Shown here in pieces: positions 19,474 to 30,161 of a stretch of DNA of 64,000 nucleotides. The position numbers and the translations under genes are program-made. The notes beneath the pieces are model-generated. The model worked only from the letters and a program-made list of their open reading frames with translations, had not been told where the DNA came from and did not search any database. The DNA comes from Bradyrhizobium elkanii WSM2783 (GTDB lineage: Bacteria; Pseudomonadota; Alphaproteobacteria; Rhizobiales; Xanthobacteraceae): NCBI RefSeq assembly GCF_000472865.1, contig NZ_AXAP01000038.1, forward strand, positions 25,602 through 89,601. Direction: 5' to 3'. Position 1 is the first letter of the stretch. The number at the start of each line of letters is the position of its first letter.

Positions 19474-19818
19474 CGCATCGCCTCTTCGCGCGTATCGGGA
19501 AGGTATCTTCCCCGAACGCAACCATCATATTGCATCTTGCCCGTCGATTAAAACTGTCAAGCGCCGCCAGCGCTTTTTTTGCCACCCGGACGCGACATTC
19601 TCATCTTCTCTTTCGCTTGCGAGCCGTAAAAAACCGATGACGCAACGCGATAGAACAGCGCGATTAGCATATGTACTCTTGCATTACTGCAACACTTCGC
19701 CTGTGATGAGGACGAAAAGTGGGATCATCTGCGCTCGTCGCTTGTAATTCATGGCACAGGCGCTCAAGATCAATTCCCAAGCAAGGTCCGGCGGCAAGCC
19801 GGCTGAGGGCGGGGCAAG
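19474..19818. other. intergenic region with an orphan terminator
   Basis: 345 bases between the divergent HerA-like gene and the DUF2267 gene. It contains a hairpin at 19497-19512 and a rho-independent terminator at 19559-19580 on the plus strand with no plus-strand gene upstream of it. The remainder (19600-19800) is AT-richer and probably holds the promoter of the downstream genes. Confidence 0.5.
19497..19580 (+). ncRNA. candidate small RNA ending in an intrinsic terminator
   Basis: GGGAAG-GTAT-CTTCCC (19497-19512) forms a perfect 6-bp hairpin. About 45 bases on, AAGCGC-CGCCA-GCGCTT is followed by five further T residues (19559-19580), a good intrinsic terminator on the plus strand. No plus-strand gene precedes it, so either a short RNA starts in the HerA 5' region or the structure has another role. 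No promoter could be assigned. Confidence 0.25.
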
Positions 19819-20184
19819 ATGGACGAACTGGTTGGACGGCTGGCCGCCGAGGCCGGCATCGATAGCGCTGTCGCCGAAAAGACCGTCGGCATCGTTCTGG
19901 GTTTCCTCCGTCGGGAGGGGCCATCCAGCCAGGTTGAAGCGCTGATCGACCAGATTCCGGGCGCGGAAGCGGCGATCGCGGCCGCGGACAGCAGTGCAGG
20001 TCTCGTGCGATTGATGGGCGGTGGATTGATGGCTGTCGGCACCAGGCTGATGGCGCTCGGCCTCAGCATGAATGAGGTTCAGAAGATTGCGCGTGAACTT
20101 TTCCGGTTCGGGCGCGACAAACTCGGAGCGGATCAGATGGGCGAGATCGTCGCGGGGACGCCAGGACTCAGCCAATTTGCTTGA
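19819..20184 (+). CDS. DUF2267-like small helical protein
   Basis: 121 residues, acidic and helical, with Ala/Gly-rich stretches (GGGLMAVGTRLMALGLSM near 67-84). The N-terminus MDELVGRLAAEAGIDSAVAE followed by VLGFLRREGP resembles DUF2267 and related proteins. No catalytic motif or signal peptide is visible. Its stop is 37 bases from the DUF4332 gene, so they probably form one transcript. Family naming is moderate; function is unknown. Confidence 0.65.
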   Translation: MDELVGRLAAEAGIDSAVAEKTVGIVLGFLRREGPSSQVEALIDQIPGAEAAIAAADSSAGLVRLMGGGLMAVGTRLMALGLSMNEVQKIARELFRFGRDKLGADQMGEIVAGTPGLSQFA

Positions 20185-20221
20185 ACGCAGCCTCAGGTTG
20201 AGTCATTCAATACCAGACATC

Positions 20222-20629
20222 ATGACATACCCACTTTCCGAGATCGACGGTCTGAGCGCCTATTGCGCCTCGAAATTGAAGGCTCAGGGCATTCGCACCA
20301 CGGACGCGCTGCTTGAGGCCGCTCGCACCGTCAAGGGACGCAAGATGCTCGCGGCCAAGACCGGCATCAGCGAACAACAATTGCTCGAATGGGCCAACGT
20401 CTCCGACTACATGCGCATTCCCGGGATGGGCAAGGCAAAGGTCGGGTTGGTCCGCGCCGCCGGCGTCACCACCGTTCGCGAACTTGCGCTGCGCAATCCG
20501 GCGCGGCTGGCGCAGAACATGAAGGACGTGAACACCAAGCGTAAGCTCGTCCGCGTCCTGCCTTCGGAGAAATCGGTCGAGCTCCTGATCGAGCGCGCGC
20601 GCAAATTGCCGCCCAAGATCACTTACTAA
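20222..20629 (+). CDS. DUF4332 domain protein (helix-hairpin-helix-like)
   Basis: 135 residues. The pattern LSEIDGLSAYCASKLKAQG near the N-terminus, then YMRIPGMGKAKVGLVRAAGV near 61-80, shows two helix-hairpin-helix-like units as in DUF4332, a fold often used to bind DNA non-specifically. No nuclease domain is present. Start at 20222 (ATG) gives the family-like N-terminus; the longer frame runs into the upstream gene. A nucleic-acid-binding role is inferred only. Confidence 0.75.
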   Translation: MTYPLSEIDGLSAYCASKLKAQGIRTTDALLEAARTVKGRKMLAAKTGISEQQLLEWANVSDYMRIPGMGKAKVGLVRAAGVTTVRELALRNPARLAQNMKDVNTKRKLVRVLPSEKSVELLIERARKLPPKITY

Positions 20630-20685
20630 ACCTGTTCGCTATTCCCGGCTTGACTCGCCGGTGCGGGACGCGCAAATCGACCGGC

Positions 20686-21534
20686 ATGATTGCTGCGACG
20701 CAAAGGGACGCCCATTCCGGCGGGACTGCGGTGCTGCCGGCGTTGCTATCCCGGCCCTACCCGGCCGTGATGGGCGTGCTCAACATCACTCCGGATTCCT
20801 TTTCCGACGGCGGCCGGTTTGCCGCGCCCGAACAGGCGCTGGCGCAGGCGCGCAAGATGGTCGCCGATGGCGCTGATATCATCGACATCGGCGCCGAATC
20901 CACCCGCCCCTATGGTTCCCAGCCGGTCTCGGCCGAAGACGAGTTGCGGCGGCTTAAACCCGTACTGGCGGATGTCGTCGCGCTCGGCGTGCCCGTATCG
21001 ATCGACAGCATGAAATCGGACGTCGTGGCCTGGGCGCTCGATCACGGCGCGCTCATCGCCAACGATGTCTGGGGCCTGCAGCGCGATGCCGGCATGGCGC
21101 CCCTGGTCGCGGCGCGGCATGTGCCCGTCATCATCATGCATAACCGCGACAACGCCGATCCCTCGATCGACATCATGAAGGATGTTTCGGCCTTCTTCGC
21201 CCGTTCGCTCGACATCGCCGCCAAGACTGGCATTTCGACGGACCAGATCGTGCTCGATCCCGGCATCGGCTTCGGCAAGACGCCGCAGCAGAGCATGATG
21301 GTGCTGGCGCGGCTTGCAGAGCTTTCCGCGTTCGGCCTGCCGCTTCTCGTCGGCGCCTCGCGCAAGCGCTTCATCAGCACCGTGACGCCGTCGGAGCCCG
21401 ACCGGCGCATCGGGGGCTCGATCGCGGCGCATCTCATCGCCGCGCAAGGCGGCGCGCAGATCATCCGCGCCCACGACGTTGCGGAAACGGTGCAGGCGTT
21501 ACGGGTTGCGGCAGCGATCAGGGGGCAGCAATGA
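20686..21534 (+). CDS. folP: dihydropteroate synthase
   Basis: 282 residues. FolP condenses para-aminobenzoate with 6-hydroxymethyl-dihydropterin pyrophosphate in folate synthesis, in the cytoplasm. Signature motifs are MGVLNITPDSFSDGGRF near 26, DIIDIGAESTRPYG, SIDSMKSDV, and the C-terminal SRKRFIS region. The start may be ATG 20686 or the upstream 20650; the former is nearer the family length. It is the first gene of a folP-folB-folK cluster and overlaps folB by 4 bases. Confidence 0.95.
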   Translation: MIAATQRDAHSGGTAVLPALLSRPYPAVMGVLNITPDSFSDGGRFAAPEQALAQARKMVADGADIIDIGAESTRPYGSQPVSAEDELRRLKPVLADVVALGVPVSIDSMKSDVVAWALDHGALIANDVWGLQRDAGMAPLVAARHVPVIIMHNRDNADPSIDIMKDVSAFFARSLDIAAKTGISTDQIVLDPGIGFGKTPQQSMMVLARLAELSAFGLPLLVGASRKRFISTVTPSEPDRRIGGSIAAHLIAAQGGAQIIRAHDVAETVQALRVAAAIRGQQ

Positions 21535-21911
21535 CCGATACGATCTTCATCACCGGCATCGTCATCCATGCCCGTCACGGCGTGATGGAGCACGAGAGCG
21601 AAGTCGGGCAACGCTTCGTCATCGATCTCGAACTCTCCGTGGACCTCTCCGAATCCTCGCGCACCGACAAGCTTGCCGACACCGTGTCCTATTCCAATGT
21701 GGTGGCGACCGCGACCGAGGCATTCAGGGACACCAATTACAAGCTCCTGGAGCGGGCCGCGGGCGCGGTGGCGGAGGCGGTGCTGTCGACGTTCCCTCGC
21801 ATCAGCGCGGTCAAGGTCACCGTGCACAAGCCGCACGCGCCGATCGCCGCGATCTTCGAGGATGTCGGCGTGGTGCTGACGCGCACGCGGCAATCAGCCG
21901 CGCATGGCTAG
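21531..21911 (+). CDS. folB: dihydroneopterin aldolase
   Basis: 126 residues. FolB converts 7,8-dihydroneopterin to 6-hydroxymethyl-dihydropterin and glycolaldehyde. Recognisable parts are IVIHARHGVMEHESEVGQRF (family start with the conserved His-Gly and Glu) and the C-terminal VTVHKPHAPI with the catalytic Lys. It overlaps folP by 4 bases and folK by 8, so the three are translationally coupled. Confidence 0.94.
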   Translation: MTDTIFITGIVIHARHGVMEHESEVGQRFVIDLELSVDLSESSRTDKLADTVSYSNVVATATEAFRDTNYKLLERAAGAVAEAVLSTFPRISAVKVTVHKPHAPIAAIFEDVGVVLTRTRQSAAHG

Positions 21912-22392
21912 CGCGCTGATCGCATTGGGCGGCAATCTCGGCGACGTCCGCACGACGTTCAACAAGGCTATTCCCCAAATCTGCGGCATGACGCAGGCCG
22001 CGCTGGTGGCCCGCTCGGCGGATTATGCCACGCGCCCCTGGGGCGACGAGCAACAGCCAGACTTCGTCAATGCCTGCATCGAGATTGAAACCAGCCTCGA
22101 TCCCCACGCGCTATTATTCTGTCTGCAGAAGGTCGAGACCAAGTTCGGCCGCGACCGCTCTCCCGAACGCCGCTTCGGCCCGCGCACGCTCGATCTCGAC
22201 CTGATCGCCTATGACGATGTCAGGATAGACCGGCCGGAGTTGACGCTGCCGCACCCTCGTCTGTTCGAGCGCGCCTTCGTGCTGGTGCCGCTGGCGGAGA
22301 TCGCGCCCGACCGTGTCATTGCGGGACGGACGATCAAAGATGCGCTGGCGGCGGTTTCGACCGACGGTATTGTACGGCTCCCGGAGCCGTAG
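21904..22392 (+). CDS. folK: 2-amino-4-hydroxy-6-hydroxymethyldihydropteridine pyrophosphokinase
   Basis: 162 residues. FolK pyrophosphorylates the pterin substrate used by FolP. Motifs: ALIALGGNLGD at the start, DFVNACIEIET, and RRFGPRTLDLDLIAYDD (Mg/ATP-binding Asp pair) near 82-98, followed by LPHPRLFERAFVLVPL. It ends the folate cluster; a dispersed repeat follows the stop. Confidence 0.95.
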   Translation: MASALIALGGNLGDVRTTFNKAIPQICGMTQAALVARSADYATRPWGDEQQPDFVNACIEIETSLDPHALLFCLQKVETKFGRDRSPERRFGPRTLDLDLIAYDDVRIDRPELTLPHPRLFERAFVLVPLAEIAPDRVIAGRTIKDALAAVSTDGIVRLPEP

Positions 22393-22490
22393 TCCCGGTT
22401 GGGTGGAACACGCAACCCGGGTGTGCGTCTGCATCTATGGGCGGTCCCGGGTTGCGCCGCGCTTCACCGGGGCTACGGGATTGCGGTATT
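22389..22490. repeat. dispersed palindromic element (gtag-cccgg type)
   Basis: GTAGTCCCGGTTGGGTGGA...GCAACCCGGG is followed by CCCGGGTTGCGCC...GGGGCTACGGG. The outer and inner segments are inverted relative to each other. The folK stop codon (TAG, 22390-22392) lies in the first bases of the element. Confidence 0.55.
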
Positions 22491-22571
22491 GAAAACAGCG
22501 TTTGGCTTGGCGGCTTCGGCGTGGCAATTTCCGGCCAAACGGTGAGGACGACTTGAGGAACGATAGGGCGG

Positions 22572-24437
22572 ATGACGACCACGACTGACGATCTGCGATT
22601 GGCGGCCGATTTCGCGCCGGCGACTTACGAGGACTGGCGCAAGCTGGTGGACGGCGTCCTGAAGGGCGCGCCGTTCGAGAAGCTGGTCGGCAAGACCTAT
22701 GACGGGATCAAAATCGAGCCGATCTATCGCCGCGCCACCAATGCCAGCCCGATCGCCGGCCGCGGCCAGGCTGCGCCCTGGCAGATCATGCAGCGGATCG
22801 ATGATCCCGACCCGCGCCGCGCCAATGCGCAGGCGCTGCATGATCTCGAGAATGGCGCCACCGGCCTCGCGCTGGTCTTCGCCGGCGGCAGCGGCGCCCA
22901 TGGCTTCGGACTCGAGCCGACAGCGGAAGCCGTCGACAAGGTGCTTGACGGCATCTACCTCGACGCCGGCATCGCCCTTGATCTTCAGATTGGCCCGCAA
23001 TCGCGGATGGCAGCGATCCACGTCGCGGAATATGTGAAGCGCAGGGGATTCGATCCCGCCAACTGCGACATCCGTTTCGGGCTCGATCCGCTGGCGGCCT
23101 GCGCGGTGTGGGGCTTTAGCCCCTATGACTGGGGCGAGATCGTGCCGGCGGTGACCGGTGCCGTCAAAGGCCTGGTGGCGCTCGGCTTCAAGGGGCCTTT
23201 CGCCGCCGCCGACGGGCGCGTGATCCATGATGCCGGCGGATCGGAGGTGCAGGAACTCGCCTTCGTGCTGGCAAGCGGGGTCGCCTATCTGCGCGCCCTC
23301 GAACAAGCCGGTGTCGCGCTCGAGGATGCCCAAGGCATGGTCTATGCGCGGCTCAGCGCCGATGCCGACCAGTTCCTGACGCTGGCGAAATTCCGCGCGC
23401 TGCGGCTCCTGTGGGCTCGGATCGAGCAAGCCTGCGGACTGACGCCACGGCCATTGTTCATCGCCGCCGACAGCGCCTGGCGGATGCTCACGAAGCGCGA
23501 TGCCTATGTGAACATGCTGCGCGCCACCATGGCCACGTTCGCCGCGGGGCTTGGCGGTGCCAACGCCGTCACCGTGCTGCCGCACACGCTGGCGCTCGGC
23601 CTGCCCGACGACTTTGCCCGTCGCGTTGCGCGCAACACGCAGCTCATTCTTTTGGAAGAGTCCAATCTCGCAAAAGTATCCGATCCGGCAGCGGGCTCCG
23701 GCGGCATCGAGACGCTGACGAAGGAGCTTTGCGAAGCGACCTGGTTGTTGTTCCAGGAGATCGAAAGAGCCGGCGGCATCTTTGCCGCGCTTCAGCAGAA
23801 CCTGATCCAGCGCAAGGTCGCCGCGACGCGTGCGGCGCGCGAGGCCAACATCGCCAAGCGTCGCGACGTGCTGACCGGTGCCAGCGAGTTTCCGAACCTG
23901 CACGAGGCCGATGCAATGGTGCTGGAAGCAAAGCCGGTTGTGCTACCAGCTTATGGTGAGGCCAAGTTCAAGTTCGACGCGCTGTCACCGATGCGGCTCG
24001 CTGACCCCTTCGAGGCTCTGCGCGACAAATCCGACGCAAAGTTGAAGTCGAGCGGGGCCCGTCCAAAAATCTTCCTCGCCAATCTCGGCACGCCCGCCGA
24101 CTTCACCGCGCGCGCTACCTTTGCGAAGAGCTTTTTCGAGACGGGCGGCATCGAGGCGCTCGACAGCGAGGGATTTTCCGATCCCGCGGCGCTCGCGGCC
24201 ACCTTCAAGGCGTCGGGGACCGCGATCGCCTGTCTGTGTTCCTCGGACAAGGTCTACGCGGAACAGGCCGCTGCGGCTGCCAAGGCCCTTCAAGCCGCCG
24301 GCGCAAGGCATATCTATCTGGCTGGACGGCCGGGGGAGCTGGAAGCCGCGCTGCGCGCGTCCGACGTAACCGATTTCATCTTTGCCGGCTGCGACGCGCC
24401 GGCGACGCTGCAGGAAGCCTATCGGCGGATGGAGTGA
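22572..24437 (+). CDS. mutA: methylmalonyl-CoA mutase small (beta) subunit
   Basis: 621 residues. It pairs with the large subunit encoded at 25334-27490 to interconvert (R)-methylmalonyl-CoA and succinyl-CoA. It has the TIM-barrel region (e.g. GIYLDAGIALDLQIGPQSR, ERAGGIFAALQQNLIQRKV) and a degenerate C-terminal cobalamin-type domain: the His-on motif DxHxxG is replaced by FLANLGTPADFTARATF near 497-513, as expected for a non-cobalamin-binding beta subunit. The heterodimeric form is one of two arrangements found in alphaproteobacteria. The GFA gene starts 2 bases after the stop. Confidence 0.9.
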   Translation: MTTTTDDLRLAADFAPATYEDWRKLVDGVLKGAPFEKLVGKTYDGIKIEPIYRRATNASPIAGRGQAAPWQIMQRIDDPDPRRANAQALHDLENGATGLALVFAGGSGAHGFGLEPTAEAVDKVLDGIYLDAGIALDLQIGPQSRMAAIHVAEYVKRRGFDPANCDIRFGLDPLAACAVWGFSPYDWGEIVPAVTGAVKGLVALGFKGPFAAADGRVIHDAGGSEVQELAFVLASGVAYLRALEQAGVALEDAQGMVYARLSADADQFLTLAKFRALRLLWARIEQACGLTPRPLFIAADSAWRMLTKRDAYVNMLRATMATFAAGLGGANAVTVLPHTLALGLPDDFARRVARNTQLILLEESNLAKVSDPAAGSGGIETLTKELCEATWLLFQEIERAGGIFAALQQNLIQRKVAATRAAREANIAKRRDVLTGASEFPNLHEADAMVLEAKPVVLPAYGEAKFKFDALSPMRLADPFEALRDKSDAKLKSSGARPKIFLANLGTPADFTARATFAKSFFETGGIEALDSEGFSDPAALAATFKASGTAIACLCSSDKVYAEQAAAAAKALQAAGARHIYLAGRPGELEAALRASDVTDFIFAGCDAPATLQEAYRRME

Positions 24438-24439
24438 GC

Positions 24440-24904
24440 ATGACGTCGAGCCAAAAACCCGTTCTGACCGGCGGCTGCCAATGCGGTGCCATCCGTTTTG
24501 CGGTGACGGCGGCACCGACGCGGATCAGCATCTGCCATTGCCGGATGTGCCAGAAGGCCTCCGGCGCGCCATTCGCCTCCTTCGCCGACATCGAGCGGAC
24601 CGATTTTGCCTGGACCCGCGGCAAGCCGGCGTCGTTCCGTTCCTCTTCAATTGCCGAGCGCGACTTCTGCCCCGCCTGCGGCACGCCCTTGAGCTTCCAC
24701 CTCATCGACGGGCCGCGGATCGAGATCATGACCGGCGCCTTCGACCGGCCCGACATGGTGGTGCCGACCCGGCAGTACGGCACCGAATCCCGGCTCGGCT
24801 GGGTGGTCGGCATCGCGAACCTTCCCAGCCAGACCACGCAACAGAATTACGGACCGGAGAAGATGGCGACCATCGTCAGCCACCAGCATCCGGACCATGA
24901 TTGA
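24440..24904 (+). CDS. GFA family (glutathione-dependent formaldehyde-activating enzyme-like) zinc protein
   Basis: 154 residues. Zn-binding Cys clusters are clear: GGCQCGAIRF near 12-21, CHCRMCQKASG near 32-42 and FCPACGTPLSF near 75-85, the standard CENP-V/GFA pattern. Many members are not real formaldehyde enzymes and their substrates are unknown. It is tightly packed (2-base gap to mutA, 8-base overlap with the next gene), so it is cotranscribed with the mutase subunits it separates. Confidence 0.88.
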   Translation: MTSSQKPVLTGGCQCGAIRFAVTAAPTRISICHCRMCQKASGAPFASFADIERTDFAWTRGKPASFRSSSIAERDFCPACGTPLSFHLIDGPRIEIMTGAFDRPDMVVPTRQYGTESRLGWVVGIANLPSQTTQQNYGPEKMATIVSHQHPDHD

Positions 24905-25333
24905 GGTGACGTCGGTGGCTTACCGAGATGAACTTGCCGAACTCGAAGCGGAGCGTGATCGACTGCGATCCATGATCGCCTACCACGAGCGTCCGGTCGT
25001 CGAGCGTCCAGTCTTCGCCTTTCCACAACCGCCGCTCTGGGTTCGCTTCGTCCTCGTTGGGATCGCCGGCGGAATTGGGGCTTTGGTCGTCGCGGGAGTG
25101 CTGGCAGGTCAGATCTCCCTTTCGTTTGTTGTTTTCTCGGTAGTGTTGCTGGCTCTGGCGGCGTACATTTTGCCTTTGAAGTTCAGCGTGTTCGGTACCT
25201 CTATGCGGGTCGGAGACCTCTTAGGGTTCGTCGGAACGTTTCCGCCGCAACTTGCCACTCCAGGAGCGCCCGAAGCTCGTCAGCGTCTCCTGGACTGTGA
25301 GGCACAAATAACGAAATTGAAGGAACGCCATTG

Positions 25334-25334
<1 letters not shown>
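24897..25334 (+). CDS. small membrane protein of unknown function inside the mutase operon
   Basis: 145 residues. A short coiled-coil-like N-terminus (DELAELEAERDRLRSMIAYH) precedes two membrane segments (about 48-72 and 74-92) and a short cytoplasmic end with another helix. I recognise no family. The gene uses T-rich codons (e.g. TTTGTTGTTTTC near 25125) unlike the GC-rich mutase genes around it, hinting at later acquisition. Its stop overlaps the large-subunit start by one base (TGATG). Confidence 0.65.
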
Positions 25335-27490
<2,156 letters not shown>

Positions 27491-27528
27491 CCCGCCCCCT
27501 CAACTCACATTGCCCTGAAGGAAATCCC

Positions 27529-28326
27529 GTGCGCGCTGCTGCACTCGTCACGCTTGTTCGCCGGATAGGCCTGATCGGCGCGCTCGCCTGCGCGAGCGCT
27601 CCGGCCCTCGCTGCCGACCCCAAGCCAGACGCTTTGGTCAAGAACAGAAGTGTCGAAGCCACCGTCTATCTGGACGACAAGATCAAGGCCGATCCCGCGC
27701 TGGCAGCGGACTGCCTTGCCGAAGGCAGGAAGTGGGTCGACAAGAGCGCGGCCGAGGCCGCATCGGCGCGGAAGCAGGATCCCCGACTGTTCGATCGTGG
27801 TGGTTGGACCTTCGAGCGCAAGTACAATGTGCGCTCGGTGGTCAGTGGCCGCTACGTCAGCGTCCTTCGCAACGACTACATCAATACCCAAGGCGCGCAT
27901 CCGAATTCGGACGTCAACACGATCCTGTGGGATTCCGCCGACAAGAAGCGCATCAGCATCCACCCCTTCTTCAAGGAGACCGCCGACGACGGACCGACCA
28001 TGAAGGCGATGCTGGAGGCAGTCATCGCCTCGTTGAACGCCGAGAAGAAGAAGCGCGGCGCCGACGAGACCGCGACCGCCGAGTGGTACAAAGAACTGAA
28101 GCCGACGCTGCTCAAGATCGGCGCGGTGACGATGGCGCCTTCGACCGAGACGGGCAAGAGTTCCGGCCTGACCTTCCACTATCCGCCCTATGCCGTCGGC
28201 CCCTACGCCGAGGGCCAATACGTCGCCTTCGTGCCGTGGGAGACGCTGAAGCCATATCTGTCGCCGGACGGTGCAAAGGTTTTTAGCGGATCGCGGCCCA
28301 AAGCGAATGAAGACGATCAGCAATGA
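27529..28326 (+). CDS. secreted DUF3298/RsiV-like protein
   Basis: 265 residues. It has a signal peptide (about 1-29, ACASAPALAADP cleavage region) and a periplasmic domain resembling DUF3298 (YVSVLRNDYINTQGAHPNSD near 111-130; TFHYPPYAVGPYAEGQYVAF near 223-242). In Bacillus a related domain in RsiV binds lysozyme; whether that holds here is unknown. Start is GTG with a good RBS (AAGGAA). It lies between mutB and meaB and overlaps meaB by 4 bases, so it is in the same operon although no role in propionate metabolism is evident. Confidence 0.75.
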   Translation: MRAAALVTLVRRIGLIGALACASAPALAADPKPDALVKNRSVEATVYLDDKIKADPALAADCLAEGRKWVDKSAAEAASARKQDPRLFDRGGWTFERKYNVRSVVSGRYVSVLRNDYINTQGAHPNSDVNTILWDSADKKRISIHPFFKETADDGPTMKAMLEAVIASLNAEKKKRGADETATAEWYKELKPTLLKIGAVTMAPSTETGKSSGLTFHYPPYAVGPYAEGQYVAFVPWETLKPYLSPDGAKVFSGSRPKANEDDQQ

Positions 28327-29309
28327 GCGGCACCAAAGCGCTCGACATCAACGCCTTCGCCCATGACCTGCGCGCCGGCAACCGCGCGGCGCTGGCGCGT
28401 GCGATCACGCTGATCGAAAGCCGCCGCGCCGACCACCAGGCGGCGGCGCGCGATCTGGTGCAGGCGCTGCTCGCAGACACCGGCAAGGCTTTCCGTGTCG
28501 GCATCACCGGCTCGCCCGGGGTCGGCAAGTCGACCACGATCGATGCGCTCGGCATGTACCTGATCGAGCACGGGCACAAGGTCGCGGTGCTGGCGGTCGA
28601 TCCGTCGTCGGCGCGCACCGGCGGCTCGATCCTTGGCGACAAGACGCGGATGGCACGGCTCTCGGCGTCCGAGCAGGCCTATATCCGTCCCTCGCCTTCC
28701 TCCGGCACGCTCGGCGGCGTTGCGGCAAAGACGCGCGAGGCGATGCTGCTCTGCGAAGCCGCCGGTTTTGATGTGGTGCTGGTGGAGACCGTCGGCATTG
28801 GCCAGTCCGAGACGGCGGTCTCCGACATGACCGATTTCTTCCTTGCGCTGATGCTGCCCGGCGCCGGCGACGAATTGCAGGGCATCAAGAAGGGCCTGGT
28901 CGAGCTCGCCGACATGATCGCGATCAACAAGGCCGACGGCGACAATCTCAAGCGCGCCAATGTCGCGGCAGCCGACTATCGCAGCGCGCTGCATATCTTG
29001 GCACCGCGTTCGCAACACTGGCACCCGCCGGTCGAAACCTATTCGGCCTTGACCGGCGCGGGCATCGACAAGCTCTGGCAGAAGATCGTCGAGCATCGCA
29101 CCGCGATGAACGCCTCCAGCGAGTTCGCGGCGCGACGGCGCGAGCAGCAGGTGAAATGGATGTGGTCGATGCTGGAGCAGCGGATCATGGCGCGCCTGCG
29201 CTCCGACCCCGCGATCCGCGCCAAGGTGAAGAAGACGGAGGCCGAGGTTGCTGACGGCCGCATCTCGCCGGCCGTGGCGGCCGAGCAGATCGCGGAACTG
29301 TTGCGATGA
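28323..29309 (+). CDS. meaB: MeaB-type GTPase (methylmalonyl-CoA mutase accessory protein)
   Basis: 328 residues. MeaB loads, protects and repairs methylmalonyl-CoA mutase. GTPase motifs: P-loop GITGSPGVGKSTTIDALG near 60-77, VLAVDPSSARTGGSILGDK with switch residues, VETVGIGQSET and NKADGD. The C-terminal dimerisation helices are present. The gene sits in the mutase operon and overlaps both neighbours by 4 bases. Confidence 0.95.
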   Translation: MSGTKALDINAFAHDLRAGNRAALARAITLIESRRADHQAAARDLVQALLADTGKAFRVGITGSPGVGKSTTIDALGMYLIEHGHKVAVLAVDPSSARTGGSILGDKTRMARLSASEQAYIRPSPSSGTLGGVAAKTREAMLLCEAAGFDVVLVETVGIGQSETAVSDMTDFFLALMLPGAGDELQGIKKGLVELADMIAINKADGDNLKRANVAAADYRSALHILAPRSQHWHPPVETYSALTGAGIDKLWQKIVEHRTAMNASSEFAARRREQQVKWMWSMLEQRIMARLRSDPAIRAKVKKTEAEVADGRISPAVAAEQIAELLR

Positions 29310-29959
29310 GCGAAAAGCTCCCCGTCCTTATCACCGGCTTCGGTCCGTTTCCCGGGGCGCCGTTCAATCCGACCATGCCGCTGGTGAAGCGGCTGACGGA
29401 GCTACGCCGTCCCGCCTTCGATGATGTCAGGCTGACGAGCCACATCTTCCACGTCACCTACGACACCGTCGATCGCGAATTGCCGGAACAGATCGCACAA
29501 GTCCGCCCGCGGGCGCTTCTGATGTTCGGGCTTGCCAGCCGCACCGCGCACTTACGGATCGAGACCCGCGCCCGCAATGCCGTCACCACGCTGGTCGCCG
29601 ATGCCGGCCGCCGCCGTGCGCGCAAGAGCTCGATCGTTGGCGGCGCCGACGCGACAATGTTCGGACCGCACACCGCAAGACTGCTGCGCGCCGCGCTCGC
29701 GACCGGCATCGACGCCCGCGCCTCTCGCGACGCCGGCAGCTATCTCTGCAACTACTTAAGCTGGCGTGCGATCGAAGCCGTGGAGAAGACCGACGGCCTG
29801 CGGCTCGCCGCATTCGTGCATGTGCCGCTGATCCCGCGCCACGGCACATCGCTGCGCAAGGGAACCGAGCGCATCACGCTGGAAGATCTTGTCGATGCCG
29901 GCGAGGCGCTGCTGACGGAAATGGTGAAGCTGGCGCGGCGGCCGCCGATAGCTGCGTAG
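29306..29959 (+). CDS. pcp: pyroglutamyl-peptidase I family cysteine peptidase (C15)
   Basis: 217 residues. C15 peptidases remove N-terminal pyroglutamate. Seen: VLITGFGPFPGAPFNPT at the start, the substrate-binding region IETRARNAV near 76-84, the catalytic Cys in AGSYLCNYLSW near 146-156, and a His in AAFVHVPLIPRHG near 170-182. It is coupled to meaB by a 4-base overlap. Its stop codon (TAG) is provided by the first bases of a dispersed repeat (see 29956), so the present C-terminus may be shortened or altered. Confidence 0.87.
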   Translation: MSEKLPVLITGFGPFPGAPFNPTMPLVKRLTELRRPAFDDVRLTSHIFHVTYDTVDRELPEQIAQVRPRALLMFGLASRTAHLRIETRARNAVTTLVADAGRRRARKSSIVGGADATMFGPHTARLLRAALATGIDARASRDAGSYLCNYLSWRAIEAVEKTDGLRLAAFVHVPLIPRHGTSLRKGTERITLEDLVDAGEALLTEMVKLARRPPIAA

Positions 29960-30043
29960 GGTGGGCAAAGCGAAGCGTGCCCACCATCGCGAGCGGAGTG
30001 TTGATGGTGGGCACGGCGCGAAGTGCGCCTTTGCCCACCCTAC
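29956..30043. repeat. dispersed palindromic element (gtagggtgggc type)
   Basis: It opens GTAGGGTGGGCAAAGCG and closes GCGCCTTTGCCCACCCTAC: about 20-base imperfect inverted arms, with inner CGTGCCCACCATC / GATGGTGGGCACG arms. A second copy is at 63846-63926. Its first bases supply the stop codon of pcp. Confidence 0.75.
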
Positions 30044-30161
30044 CCGTTGCCGCTCCACCGCGGATTAACCCTACCTGCAACAATCGCGTCCGCGCCCCCT
30101 CGCGCTCACCACGCCAGGCTACAGTTCTGCGCTACGACTTGCGTCGCGAGGACCGTGTATC

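Noticed and set aside
22405..22429. GGAAC-N16-CGTC, resembling an EcfG general-stress promoter upstream of the mutase operon
   Set aside because: The last base of the -10 is off, and the site lies wholly inside a palindromic repeat, so the match is probably accidental.
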